Shown here: positions 21,173 to 28,302 of the stretch, in pieces
Numbering within the stretch: position 1 is the first letter of the stretch
Layout: each line of letters opens with the position of its first letter
Origin: JBAYJC01 sp041665285
Lineage (GTDB): Bacteria > Patescibacteriota > Patescibacteriia > 2-12-FULL-60-25
Direction of reading: 5' to 3'
Assembly: GCA_041665285.1 (NCBI GenBank)
Contig: JBAYJC010000010.1
Coordinates: 1 to 44,480, forward strand
DNA: 44,480 nt
Translations under genes and position numbers: made by a program
Notes under the pieces: model-generated
The model's database searches: none
What the model was told of the DNA's origin: nothing
What the model saw: only the letters and a program-made list of their open reading frames with translations

Positions 21173-21783
21173 AGTTTGCTCGGCAAACGCACAGCGCCTT
21201 TGCGCGCGACCTCGATTGTACCATCTTCGAGCACACGCGCCACCGTGGACACAGCACGGCGCGGAAGTGTCCCTCCATCCACGATTTCATCCAAACGATC
21301 CGCAAAAAGGAAACGTACGGCCGTGGCACTGCGGCACTCTGGTTGATTTGAGTGGTTTGCTGAAGTGGCTACGATGGGAAATCCAAAGGCATGCGTGAGG
21401 CGACGGACGATTGCCGAAGAAGAAACGCGAATCGCGACCTCCCCCGCGACAAATGCCCCGCGTGCAAGACCCGCATCGCGCTTAACCGGCAGAATGAGCG
21501 TGAGCGGACCAGGCCAATGCGCACGAGCGAGTTCACGGCTTGGACCAGAGAGGTCAGCCACGCATTCCACTTGCGCCAGAGACGCGGCTACGAGCAAGAG
21601 CGGCTTGGACGGGTCACGCCCCTTCAAGCGGAATACACGACGCACGGCTCGCCCATCGCGCGGATCGCAACCAATGCCATAGGTCGTTTCTGTCGGAAAC
21701 GCAATGACTCCGCCTTTTTTCAGTTGACGTACCGCGCGACGAATACCGTCACGTGCTGATTTATTCCGTAACGTCAGGATCAT
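21169..21783 (-). CDS. tsaC: Threonylcarbamoyl-AMP synthase (Sua5/YrdC family)
   Basis: This enzyme makes the activated intermediate for t6A37 modification of tRNAs reading ANN codons, from threonine, bicarbonate and ATP. The 204-residue protein contains the family signature KKGGVIAFPTETTYGIGCDP, the KGRDPSKPLLLV segment with its lysines, the WPGPLTLILP strand and SSSAIVRRLTHAFGFPIVATSAN. It corresponds to the short TsaC/YrdC form without the Sua5 C-terminal domain. It overlaps rsmA by 4 nt and starts 22 nt after the membrane-protein gene on the same strand. Confidence 0.93.
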   Translation of the reverse strand: MILTLRNKSARDGIRRAVRQLKKGGVIAFPTETTYGIGCDPRDGRAVRRVFRLKGRDPSKPLLLVAASLAQVECVADLSGPSRELARAHWPGPLTLILPVKRDAGLARGAFVAGEVAIRVSSSAIVRRLTHAFGFPIVATSANHSNQPECRSATAVRFLFADRLDEIVDGGTLPRRAVSTVARVLEDGTIEVARKGAVRLPSKL

Positions 21784-21805
21784 ATCAGTAATACGATATT
21801 ACAAG

Positions 21806-23704
21806 TTACGGCACTTGTCGATGTCGTTGGAATCGGTAGACGGTCACGCGATCGCCCACGCTCCAACGCCCTTCCGCATGAGGAGCAAGCGCACGATCCA
21901 TAACGCCGGACGCATCCCAAGCACGCAACACCGCCACAAAGAGCATCTGTGTTTTTGCACAATCAAAAATACGTGGAAGGAGTTGTTGTGGCGCAGGAGA
22001 TCGCGTCATCATCAGGTACAAACGATAGAGCTCCCCTCCTGTGGGGATGGGATAAAAATACTGGTCGCCTCCACACATCTGCCAACGCCGTTCAAATCCA
22101 AACGCTTGAAGCGCGGCCGCGGAAATCAACTGCGGAGCAAGTACGACATACCGCTCCCCTTTTGCCTCGCGCTCAATGAGACGCACGGTCTCAACATCTG
22201 TCCAACCCATGTTTGCGGCATACACATGCAGGACACGATTGTGTTGCGGATACAATAAAAACCACGTTGCCGTCGCAAGAATGGCGACCGTCAGCGCAAG
22301 TGGGATGCGGTATTTCCATGCACGAACACGTTCGTAGACCGTCGCGACCATCACGCCAACACCTGACAAAAAATAAAGCGGCGTCAGCGTGCGTAAACGC
22401 AAGGCAAACTCAAACTGCTCTTGCGCAATGATGTCTGGCAAACGAACAAAGGCCGCAAGGACAAATGCAGACGCAAGAGATCCAAGGGCGACCGCGACCG
22501 TCACGCGACTTGCCGCGGAGCGTAGACGATCACGCATCCAATATCCCAAACAGCCGATTACCACAAACGCATAGGGATACCAGTAATGAAAACGGTACAG
22601 CAACGCAAGTGACCATGGCGCTCCATCGAGACGAAAGGGATAGTGCGCCAACACACGCCAGGCAGTCACCGCACGATCCCAGCTGAAGACAACGGTCTGC
22701 GTATGATGAAGAAGGCCATACGCATACATGGCCGCAAGAAAACCTGCGGGGATGGTACAGACCACCAACATCATCGTCACCCAAGACGGCCAGCGACGGA
22801 AGAGCGCAGAGCCCAAGACAATCGCCAGCGCAGGAATGCCCGTAAGCGGATGGCAGGCGCACGCAAACAGCGCCAGTAACCATAATAAAATATGCGTGCG
22901 ACGATCAGGGTCCTCTCGCAATAATAAAAGAATACTCGCAAGGCAGATCACGCCCAGATGGAATGGGATCGTGAATGTGAAAGATGCGATCGGCAATAGA
23001 AAAAGTGCCAAGACGGTCGATCGCGAGGATCGCCACGCGAGTGCGGGAAGGACAAGCGTTGCCAGGATCGGTACAAGCAGACGATCGATCCACGCGATGG
23101 GAAGATGCGTCAGCAAAGCGAGGAGATCCACCAATACGTATTGGCCGACATACATCGGTTGTTTTGGCAAGATAACTCCCTGCGTCAGAATATGCTGTTC
23201 CGTGGCTTGATGCACAAACGGATCATAGCCAAAACCGTAGGGGAAAATAATCGCACTCACGCCCCACATCACGCCTACATGTATGGTCGCCATCATGATC
23301 GCCAAACGTCGAGGCAAAAACGTCCATACCATGAAAAGCAAAACCGTCGTGAGAAAAAAGAATACGAACGCCGCGGGTGAGATAACTTGCCAAGGCGACA
23401 CGATCGCCGTAGCCGTGCGTCCATACACAAGTAGGCTGACAAGCACCGCTTCCATCAAAAACCACATGACCACTACGAGACGTACATCATGAGATAGGCG
23501 CGGAATTTCGTCCGGCTGTCGTGCGATAGATGAACGTGGACACGGCCTCGTTACCCAACCAACCATCACAACCAACATCGCAGAAACAGCGACGGTCCAG
23601 CTGTAAAAACCGAACAGGACGTACAAGCCGCTCAACAAGAGCAACACCCCCAACACACACGACGCGATGTGCGTGGCGAGCTTTGCGTGATACGTAATCG
23701 TCAT
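21806..23704 (-). CDS. Large polytopic membrane protein, possibly glycosyltransferase-like
   Basis: The 632-residue protein has roughly 11-13 transmembrane segments over its first 480 residues and a soluble C-terminal part. After the fourth segment a loop reads YGFGYDPFVHQATEQHIL (DPFVHQ at 161-166). An acidic residue plus His in the first large outer loop is the arrangement seen in GT-C glycosyltransferases and polyprenyl-linked transferases, but I cannot confirm the family. ATG at 23704 is preferred to one at 23713 because GATAAT lies seven nt before it. It is the first gene of an operon with tsaC and rsmA. Function is unknown. Confidence 0.75.
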   Translation of the reverse strand: MTITYHAKLATHIASCVLGVLLLLSGLYVLFGFYSWTVAVSAMLVVMVGWVTRPCPRSSIARQPDEIPRLSHDVRLVVVMWFLMEAVLVSLLVYGRTATAIVSPWQVISPAAFVFFFLTTVLLFMVWTFLPRRLAIMMATIHVGVMWGVSAIIFPYGFGYDPFVHQATEQHILTQGVILPKQPMYVGQYVLVDLLALLTHLPIAWIDRLLVPILATLVLPALAWRSSRSTVLALFLLPIASFTFTIPFHLGVICLASILLLLREDPDRRTHILLWLLALFACACHPLTGIPALAIVLGSALFRRWPSWVTMMLVVCTIPAGFLAAMYAYGLLHHTQTVVFSWDRAVTAWRVLAHYPFRLDGAPWSLALLYRFHYWYPYAFVVIGCLGYWMRDRLRSAASRVTVAVALGSLASAFVLAAFVRLPDIIAQEQFEFALRLRTLTPLYFLSGVGVMVATVYERVRAWKYRIPLALTVAILATATWFLLYPQHNRVLHVYAANMGWTDVETVRLIEREAKGERYVVLAPQLISAAALQAFGFERRWQMCGGDQYFYPIPTGGELYRLYLMMTRSPAPQQLLPRIFDCAKTQMLFVAVLRAWDASGVMDRALAPHAEGRWSVGDRVTVYRFQRHRQVP

Positions 23705-23711
23705 CGCGGGC

Positions 23712-23741
23712 ATTATCGCGGAAACGAAAGGATGTCCGCAA
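23712..23741 (-). promoter_or_regulatory. Promoter of the polytopic protein-tsaC-rsmA operon
   Basis: On the minus strand TTGCGG (23741-23736) and GATAAT (23717-23712) are 18 nt apart and the ATG follows seven nt later. The -35 box lies in the loop and stem of the upstream terminator. Confidence 0.5.
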
Positions 23742-23755
23742 GGGACATCCTTTTT
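23728..23755 (-). terminator. Intrinsic terminator, bidirectional form
   Basis: AAAGGATGTCC (23728-23737) and GGACATCCTTT (23743-23753) form a tight stem. It follows the 418-residue surface-protein gene on the minus strand. Confidence 0.75.
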
Positions 23756-23773
23756 CGATTGTTCTGCTAGGAT

Positions 23774-25030
23774 CTACATCCCGAACTCATCACTAAATGT
23801 CCCAGCGCCATTCCATTCGTTTGCCTGATTATAATCCATGGCAGAGTTCACGATGGTGCCCATGCGATAATTCACGAAAAATCCATCTGGGATATCGTCC
23901 ACTTTGAGGTGCCAATAAGGGCCATAGATCGCTTCTGCGACGCTCTCGTTTGCCAATGGACGCAAAACGCCTCCACGAGCAACCACATAGATTCTTGGAT
24001 CTGTTGTCAGCTTCAACATGCGAGAGCCAGGATGATAGGTCACGTTCCCGCCAATCGGAATGGCGCGTAATTCTGCATCCGTGATCACGCGCACGCGGTC
24101 AAAGTTCATCTCACGCGTGAAATAGGTCTTTGTGTTTGGATACACATACCGTCGTCCGTCGCGACCGATCAAATACAACGCCGGGCCTGCTCCTTTCACA
24201 ATATCGTTTTCCTGTGGCACATAGGCGGAGCTCGCCAGCGGCTGATAGCCAGGCGTCCAATCACCGATCGGCTGATAGCCAGGCGTCCAATAGTCCCAAT
24301 CTGAAGGGCCAAGAGCCACGTAGCCAGGCGTTGCGTAGCCAGGTGTCACAAATCCCTGTGTACGCCACTGTACATCCATATCAATGGATGGCGAGGCGTT
24401 GAGTTCATCAGAAACATTATAATCCGACGTACTGGCGATCATGTTCCCCATGGAATACATCATGAATATCCCGTCGTACACCTCATGCACCTTGTTCTGC
24501 CACTGATATGGACCCCAAAGCTGTTCGAGAATAGAAATGTCATCCACGCGATGCAACATACCTCCTCGCGAGACCGCATAATAGCCCGCATCTGTATTGA
24601 TCTTGATGATCGTGGTTCCAGGACGATCCGTGACATTGCCTCCCAGCTGAATGGAAGCGAGCTGATCCTCGCTCACCTGGGTGACGTAGTTAAAATTCGT
24701 ATCCTCTGGATACCATGTTCGATAGGTTACGTCGTCCGGAAACACATAGCGCATGCCATTCCCCGCATAGTAATACACAGCTCCCGAGGAACGAATCAAA
24801 GCACCAGCTGACAATGGAATATACTCTGGTACAGGCGGCATCTCGTATCCCTGGGTTCCGTAACCAGGCGTCAACTCCTCACCCCCAAAAAGATCCTTAT
24901 AATATTCTTGATATCCAAAATATCCGAGTGCGGCCGCGGCCGCGAGGCCGAACAGAGCGGCGGTCGTCACCATGACTTTAGACTTTGTCTGAGTGGCAAC
25001 CGGCATGGGTGCAGGTGTTCCTCCTGGCAT
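23774..25030 (-). CDS. Membrane-anchored surface protein with duplicated beta domain
   Basis: The 418-residue protein has one N-terminal transmembrane helix (VMVTTAALFGLAAAAALGYFGY) and a large extracytoplasmic part. Two copies of a domain occupy about residues 73-207 and 273-404. Matching pieces are VYYYAGNGMRYVFPDDVTYRTW with LYLIGRDGRRYVYPNTKTYF, IQLGGNVTDRPGTTIIKI with IPIGGNVTYHPGSRMLKL, YAVSRGGMLHRV with YVVARGGVLRPL, and a final DYN. They are joined by a linker with at least four TPGY motifs. Similar Y-x-x-x-x-G-x-[KR]-[RH]-x-[FI]-x-x-P-x-x-x-x-[FY] domains are common in CPR surface proteins. A role in the cell envelope is likely; no enzyme motif is seen. Confidence 0.8.
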   Translation of the reverse strand: MPGGTPAPMPVATQTKSKVMVTTAALFGLAAAAALGYFGYQEYYKDLFGGEELTPGYGTQGYEMPPVPEYIPLSAGALIRSSGAVYYYAGNGMRYVFPDDVTYRTWYPEDTNFNYVTQVSEDQLASIQLGGNVTDRPGTTIIKINTDAGYYAVSRGGMLHRVDDISILEQLWGPYQWQNKVHEVYDGIFMMYSMGNMIASTSDYNVSDELNASPSIDMDVQWRTQGFVTPGYATPGYVALGPSDWDYWTPGYQPIGDWTPGYQPLASSAYVPQENDIVKGAGPALYLIGRDGRRYVYPNTKTYFTREMNFDRVRVITDAELRAIPIGGNVTYHPGSRMLKLTTDPRIYVVARGGVLRPLANESVAEAIYGPYWHLKVDDIPDGFFVNYRMGTIVNSAMDYNQANEWNGAGTFSDEFGM

Positions 25031-25059
25031 AGAAAATAAAAAGAGTGATTAGCGTGATG

Positions 25060-25065
25060 AGTATA
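25060..25065 (-). promoter_or_regulatory. Extended -10 element (TGT-TATACT) of the surface-protein gene
   Basis: It lies on the minus strand about 29 nt before the start codon at 25030. No clear -35 box is present because the region upstream is the tRNA-Leu terminator. Confidence 0.45.
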
Positions 25066-25069
25066 ACAC

Positions 25070-25107
25070 AAAAAAACAAAACGCCCTGCATATTGCAAGA
25101 CGTTTTG
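25070..25107 (-). terminator. Intrinsic terminator of tRNA-Leu
   Basis: On the minus strand CAAAACGTCTTGCA pairs with TGCAGGGCGTTTTG (two G-U pairs), followed by TTTTTT at 25076-25071. Confidence 0.8.
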
Positions 25108-25108
25108 T

Positions 25109-25192
25109 TGGTGCCCGGGGTGGGGATCGAACCCACATGTCTTTCGACGCCTGATCTTAAGTCAGGTGCGTATGCCATTTCGCCACCCGGGC
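25109..25192 (-). tRNA. tRNA-Leu (anticodon UAA)
   Basis: An 84-nt class II tRNA. The acceptor GCCCGGG pairs with CCCGGGC, the anticodon stem CCTGA/TCAGG frames the loop CTTAAGA, and there is a variable arm (CGTCGAAAGACATG region) and a T-loop GTTCGATCC. CCA is encoded. It reads UUA codons (and UUG by wobble). Confidence 0.96.
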
Positions 25193-25214
25193 ATTTTGGA
25201 CAGACACGTTTGTA

Positions 25215-25895
25215 TCACAGCGACGACTCTTTGTCACCTGAGGACGCATGTGGTCCTTGCGTGTTCGTTTTTCCTCGCCACCACTCCGCAACCATGGGTA
25301 AAAGGGAAAGGAAGATGATCGCGAGAATCACGAACGTGAAATTTTCTTTCACCAGAGGAATATTTCCAAAGAAATATCCTGCCCAGGTGAACAGCGTGAC
25401 CCAGAGCACGCCACCAAAAATATTGTACGCGAGAAATGTCCCATACGTCATCTTGCCCACGCCTGCGACAAACGGCGCCAGTGTACGTACGATCGGAACA
25501 AACCGCGCGAGCACAATCATTTTCGCGCCATGTTTTTCATAGAAGCGATGTGTACGATCTAGATGTTCACGCTTGATCCACTTCCCCTCAAAACGCTTGA
25601 GAAGCACCTCCCCTCCACGACGACCAATCCAATAATTTACGGTGTCGCCAAGCACTGCCGCGATCATCAACACGATCCACACCACAAAGACATTCAGGGA
25701 ATGCAAAGCCGCGAATGTCCCCGCCGCAAACAAGAGCGAATCCCCTGGAAGAAACGGCGTGACGACTAAGCCAGTTTCGCAAAAAATCACACCAAAGAGA
25801 ATCGCGTACGTGGCAAAACCAAACTGATCAATCACGGCGCCCAAATACACATCCAGATGCAAAAAGATATCCACGAATTTCAGAAGCAATGACAT
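25215..25895 (-). CDS. DedA family (VTT/SNARE-associated domain) membrane protein
   Basis: The 226-residue protein starts MSLLLKFVDIFLHLD and shows the DedA signature. FCETGLVVTPFLPGDSLLFAAGTFAA comes near residue 38, followed by GDTVNYWIGRRGGE. The conserved FYEKHGAKMIVLARFVPIVRTLAPFVAGVGKM follows, with the paired arginines needed in the family. Four to five transmembrane helices are evident. DedA proteins are linked to membrane integrity and, in some bacteria, to flipping of undecaprenyl phosphate or phosphatidylethanolamine. A longer in-frame start would extend back into elp3; TATAAT nine nt before the ATG at 25895 supports the shorter one. Confidence 0.93.
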   Translation of the reverse strand: MSLLLKFVDIFLHLDVYLGAVIDQFGFATYAILFGVIFCETGLVVTPFLPGDSLLFAAGTFAALHSLNVFVVWIVLMIAAVLGDTVNYWIGRRGGEVLLKRFEGKWIKREHLDRTHRFYEKHGAKMIVLARFVPIVRTLAPFVAGVGKMTYGTFLAYNIFGGVLWVTLFTWAGYFFGNIPLVKENFTFVILAIIFLSLLPMVAEWWRGKTNTQGPHASSGDKESSL

Positions 25896-25904
25896 AGCGA
25901 ATGC

Positions 25905-25910
25905 ATTATA
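25905..25910 (-). promoter_or_regulatory. Consensus -10 box (TATAAT) of the DedA gene, at the elp3 3' end
   Basis: TATAAT on the minus strand ends nine nt before the DedA ATG and overlaps the elp3 stop codon region. The -35 region is poor. Confidence 0.6.
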
Positions 25911-27612
25911 GCGTCTTTCGCATATATGTGCCTGCGAGCCGGTATCCCAACGCACGATAATACCCACGCACACCAATGCCACTAATCACGGCGAGGCGCT
26001 TGTAGCCACGTGCTTTTGCGATCTTCTCTGCCTCCTGCATCAGTCGTTGACCGTGGCCTTGGTGTTGCACCGCATCCGCCTTCTTGTCGCCGACATGCAC
26101 CAATTGGCCATAGGTATGGAGCTCACGGACAATCGCGCTGTCACGGAGCTCGGGAAGGAGGCGGAGAACGTCTACGCGAAGATCCTTCCCGATGCTCCGA
26201 TCGGGACAGGTCGACTTCGTCGCGTCGGACGCGACTGCGCTCAGGATGACGGCGGGGCGGTCAGGCAAACGAAGCCGAAGAAAACTCAAGCATGTCGTTC
26301 GCTCCTCGTTTTCCATGCTCAAAAAGAGCTCCGTGCCTTGTGCGTTGCGATATTCGTCCACAAAGAGCTTCACGTTTGCCCCTGGCGACAATGCTTCGCG
26401 ATGACCAGCCTCACGACAACGCAAACAATGACAAACAAGTCCGCGCTCCTGCATACGTTGCTTGATCACATCGCGTAGATTGGACGTAGTGCTTCCTCCG
26501 GAGATTTCCTGCGCAGGGAAGTCACGAACCACGCGCGGCAAACGACAATAATATGGTACAGCGACTTTCATGGCGATAAGCGCTTCGAGTAGGGATTCCC
26601 CTTCTAATGGTTTGAAGGTTCCCGCACGGTGCCACTCGGCAAGCTCTGCACTTGGAATCACCACGCACGGATAGATCTTCACCATGTCCGGACAAAAACG
26701 CTCATCCGAAAATAATTGCTTGAACATCGCAACGTCGTGTTCTGGCGTAGATCCTGGTTGGCCAGGCACAAAATGATAATCAACTTTAAACCCCGCGGCC
26801 TTCAGCAACGTTGTTGCTCGCACGGTATCAGCGACCGTGCAACCACGTTTTGTCAGCGCGAGAATCGTATCGTCAATTGCCTGCACACCCATTTCCACGC
26901 GCGTCACACCGAGCTCGCGCAAACGGACGATCTCTTGTGGCGTGACCCAATCAGGACGCGTTTCAATCGTAAGACCAATAATACGATATTCCGCCGACTC
27001 ATTTGCCTTCTGGCTTGCTTTCAACGTTCCATATCTCTTGATACGTGTTGCGTGATGCGCGTTACGCGAACCCAGATGATTTGCCGCAGAAAAACAACGC
27101 TTGATAAACCACTGGCGATACGCCCACGGATAGGCGGACCAAGTCCCACCCTTCACAATGAGTTCGATCTTTTTTGCATCATGTCCGTTTCCTTCCAAGG
27201 ACTGCACACGACGTGCCACCTGCGCATACGGATCAAAATGGAGCGTGAGCGCGCGTGCGGCGGCCGGTTCCGTAGCCACATAGCTTTTCGGCATGCGTGC
27301 CTCGCGAGGACAATACACGCACTTGCCAGGACACGGATACGGCTTTGTCAAAACCGTGATGGGCGCGATACCTGAGTCCGTACGCACATGTTTACAGCGC
27401 AAACAACGCTCAATATCTTCGCGGCGTCCACTCTGTTTCGTGAGTGTGCGATAGGCCGTAATAAGCTCAGAAATCTTTGGAAAACGATAGTCTGTGCCAC
27501 GCAGATGCTTGCGCATGGCCGCGTCGATCATCTCTGGCGTCACATTGACGCACGCCAAAACCTCGGCCATGATGGCCATCATAAGCTTGCGCGGAGGCAC
27601 GGCTTGCGGCAT
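25906..27612 (-). CDS. elp3: Elp3-type tRNA U34 carboxymethyl-modifying radical SAM/acetyltransferase
   Basis: Elp3 uses acetyl-CoA and a radical SAM cluster to place a carboxymethyl-type group on C5 of wobble uridine. Counting from 27612 (568 residues), TKPYPCPGKCVYCPREARMP holds the cluster cysteines C94, C98 and C101, and CLRCKH precedes it near 70-73. TRVEMGVQAIDDTIL and YHFVPGQPGSTPEHD follow. The C-terminal GNAT domain has HQGHGQRLMQEAEKIA and a final GYYRALGY. The start at 27612 is chosen because TTGGCA-N16-TATGGT ends seven nt before it; longer starts overlap the divergent gene. Residues about 455-479 are encoded by an in-frame dispersed repeat. The neighbour encodes a Trm9-like methyltransferase. 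Confidence 0.93.
   Translation of the reverse strand: MPQAVPPRKLMMAIMAEVLACVNVTPEMIDAAMRKHLRGTDYRFPKISELITAYRTLTKQSGRREDIERCLRCKHVRTDSGIAPITVLTKPYPCPGKCVYCPREARMPKSYVATEPAAARALTLHFDPYAQVARRVQSLEGNGHDAKKIELIVKGGTWSAYPWAYRQWFIKRCFSAANHLGSRNAHHATRIKRYGTLKASQKANESAEYRIIGLTIETRPDWVTPQEIVRLRELGVTRVEMGVQAIDDTILALTKRGCTVADTVRATTLLKAAGFKVDYHFVPGQPGSTPEHDVAMFKQLFSDERFCPDMVKIYPCVVIPSAELAEWHRAGTFKPLEGESLLEALIAMKVAVPYYCRLPRVVRDFPAQEISGGSTTSNLRDVIKQRMQERGLVCHCLRCREAGHREALSPGANVKLFVDEYRNAQGTELFLSMENEERTTCLSFLRLRLPDRPAVILSAVASDATKSTCPDRSIGKDLRVDVLRLLPELRDSAIVRELHTYGQLVHVGDKKADAVQHQGHGQRLMQEAEKIAKARGYKRLAVISGIGVRGYYRALGYRLAGTYMRKTL
26177..26250 (-). repeat. Dispersed repeat A, long copy inside elp3
   Basis: Read on the minus strand it starts GTCATCCTGAGCG and ends GAAGGATCTTCG, the same ends as the intergenic copy at 19727-19766, with a longer GC-rich centre. 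It is read through in frame as VILSAVASDATKS followed by TCPDRSIGKDL, in the linker between the radical SAM and GNAT domains. Confidence 0.7.
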
Positions 27613-27619
27613 AACGCCC

Positions 27620-27647
27620 ACCATACCATGAATAACGAACTTGCCAA
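27620..27647 (-). promoter_or_regulatory. Promoter of elp3
   Basis: On the minus strand TTGGCA (27647-27642) and TATGGT (27625-27620) are 16 nt apart and the ATG at 27612 is seven nt further, so the mRNA is predicted to be leaderless. The promoter lies within the first codons of the divergent methyltransferase gene. Confidence 0.6.
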
Positions 27648-28290
27648 GGAGTTGGCCCAATCTGTCACGGATTTTTATGAAACGTATGGCGCGTCATTTT
27701 CGCGCACACGACGGAACCTGATCTGGAAAGAAGAGGAAAAAGCCGTCACTTTTATCAAGCCTGGCATGACGGTCGCGGACATTGGCGCAGGCAATGGACG
27801 ATTTGCGCGGCTCCTCCCCAAGGGGGTGATCTATATCGGGCTTGAACCGTCTGCAAAATTACGCGCCTCAGCCATGCCCCTCCTTGCGAAGGAGGGGTTA
27901 GGGGAGGTCTCCCCGGGCGACATTCTCGATATTCCCCTTCCTGACCACACCGCTGACATCACTGTCTGCTTTGCCGTGCTTCATCACATTCCCACGGACA
28001 AGACTCGGAAGGAAGCTGTCGCGGAGCTTGTTCGCATCACAAAACCGGGAGGACTCATCATTGCCACGGCCTGGCATCTTACGCCCAGCACCGCAAAACT
28101 CATGACGCCTGTGACAGAAGGCGATCCTGGAGACATGTGGGTGAGCTGGAAAGCAGACGGCGTGGACACAAAACGCTATGTCCATATCTTTACCGAACAA
28201 GAATGGCAAGACCTCTGGACAGGACCGCATCACAACATCGAACAACTCTCCACAGATCGCAATAGCATGGCGATTGTGCGTGTCATCTGA
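27628..28290 (+). CDS. Trm9-like class I SAM-dependent methyltransferase
   Basis: The 220-residue protein has a complete Rossmann methyltransferase core: VADIGAGNGRFARLL (motif I), a GLEPSAKL acidic strand, GDILDIPLPDHTADITVCFAVLHHI (motifs III-IV) and LVRITKPGGLIIATAWHL. The N-terminus, FYETYGASFSRTRRNLIWKEE, resembles the start of yeast Trm9 and the ALKBH8 methyltransferase domain, which methylate cm5U34 to mcm5U34 after Elongator. Its neighbour is elp3, divergently transcribed with starts 15 bp apart. Together these support a role in wobble-uridine modification, though other class I methyltransferases share the core. Residues about 84-95 (PLLAKEGLGEVS) are encoded by repeat B. Confidence 0.8.
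   Translation: MNNELAKELAQSVTDFYETYGASFSRTRRNLIWKEEEKAVTFIKPGMTVADIGAGNGRFARLLPKGVIYIGLEPSAKLRASAMPLLAKEGLGEVSPGDILDIPLPDHTADITVCFAVLHHIPTDKTRKEAVAELVRITKPGGLIIATAWHLTPSTAKLMTPVTEGDPGDMWVSWKADGVDTKRYVHIFTEQEWQDLWTGPHHNIEQLSTDRNSMAIVRVI
27877..27911 (+). repeat. Dispersed repeat B, copy inside the methyltransferase gene
   Basis: CCCCTCCTTGCGAAGGAGGG is a palindrome (27877-27897, with one more G), followed by TTAGGGGAGGT. It has the same layout as the intergenic copy at 19782-19819. It is read in frame as PLLAKEGLGEV in the loop between the second and third strands of the methyltransferase fold. Confidence 0.75.
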
Positions 28291-28302
28291 TACCGTGTCC
28301 GC

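Noticed and set aside
24210..24370. Repeated CCAGGCGT-type units as a CRISPR-like array
   Set aside because: They are in frame and encode the TPGY linker of the surface protein; spacing is irregular and spacers are coding.
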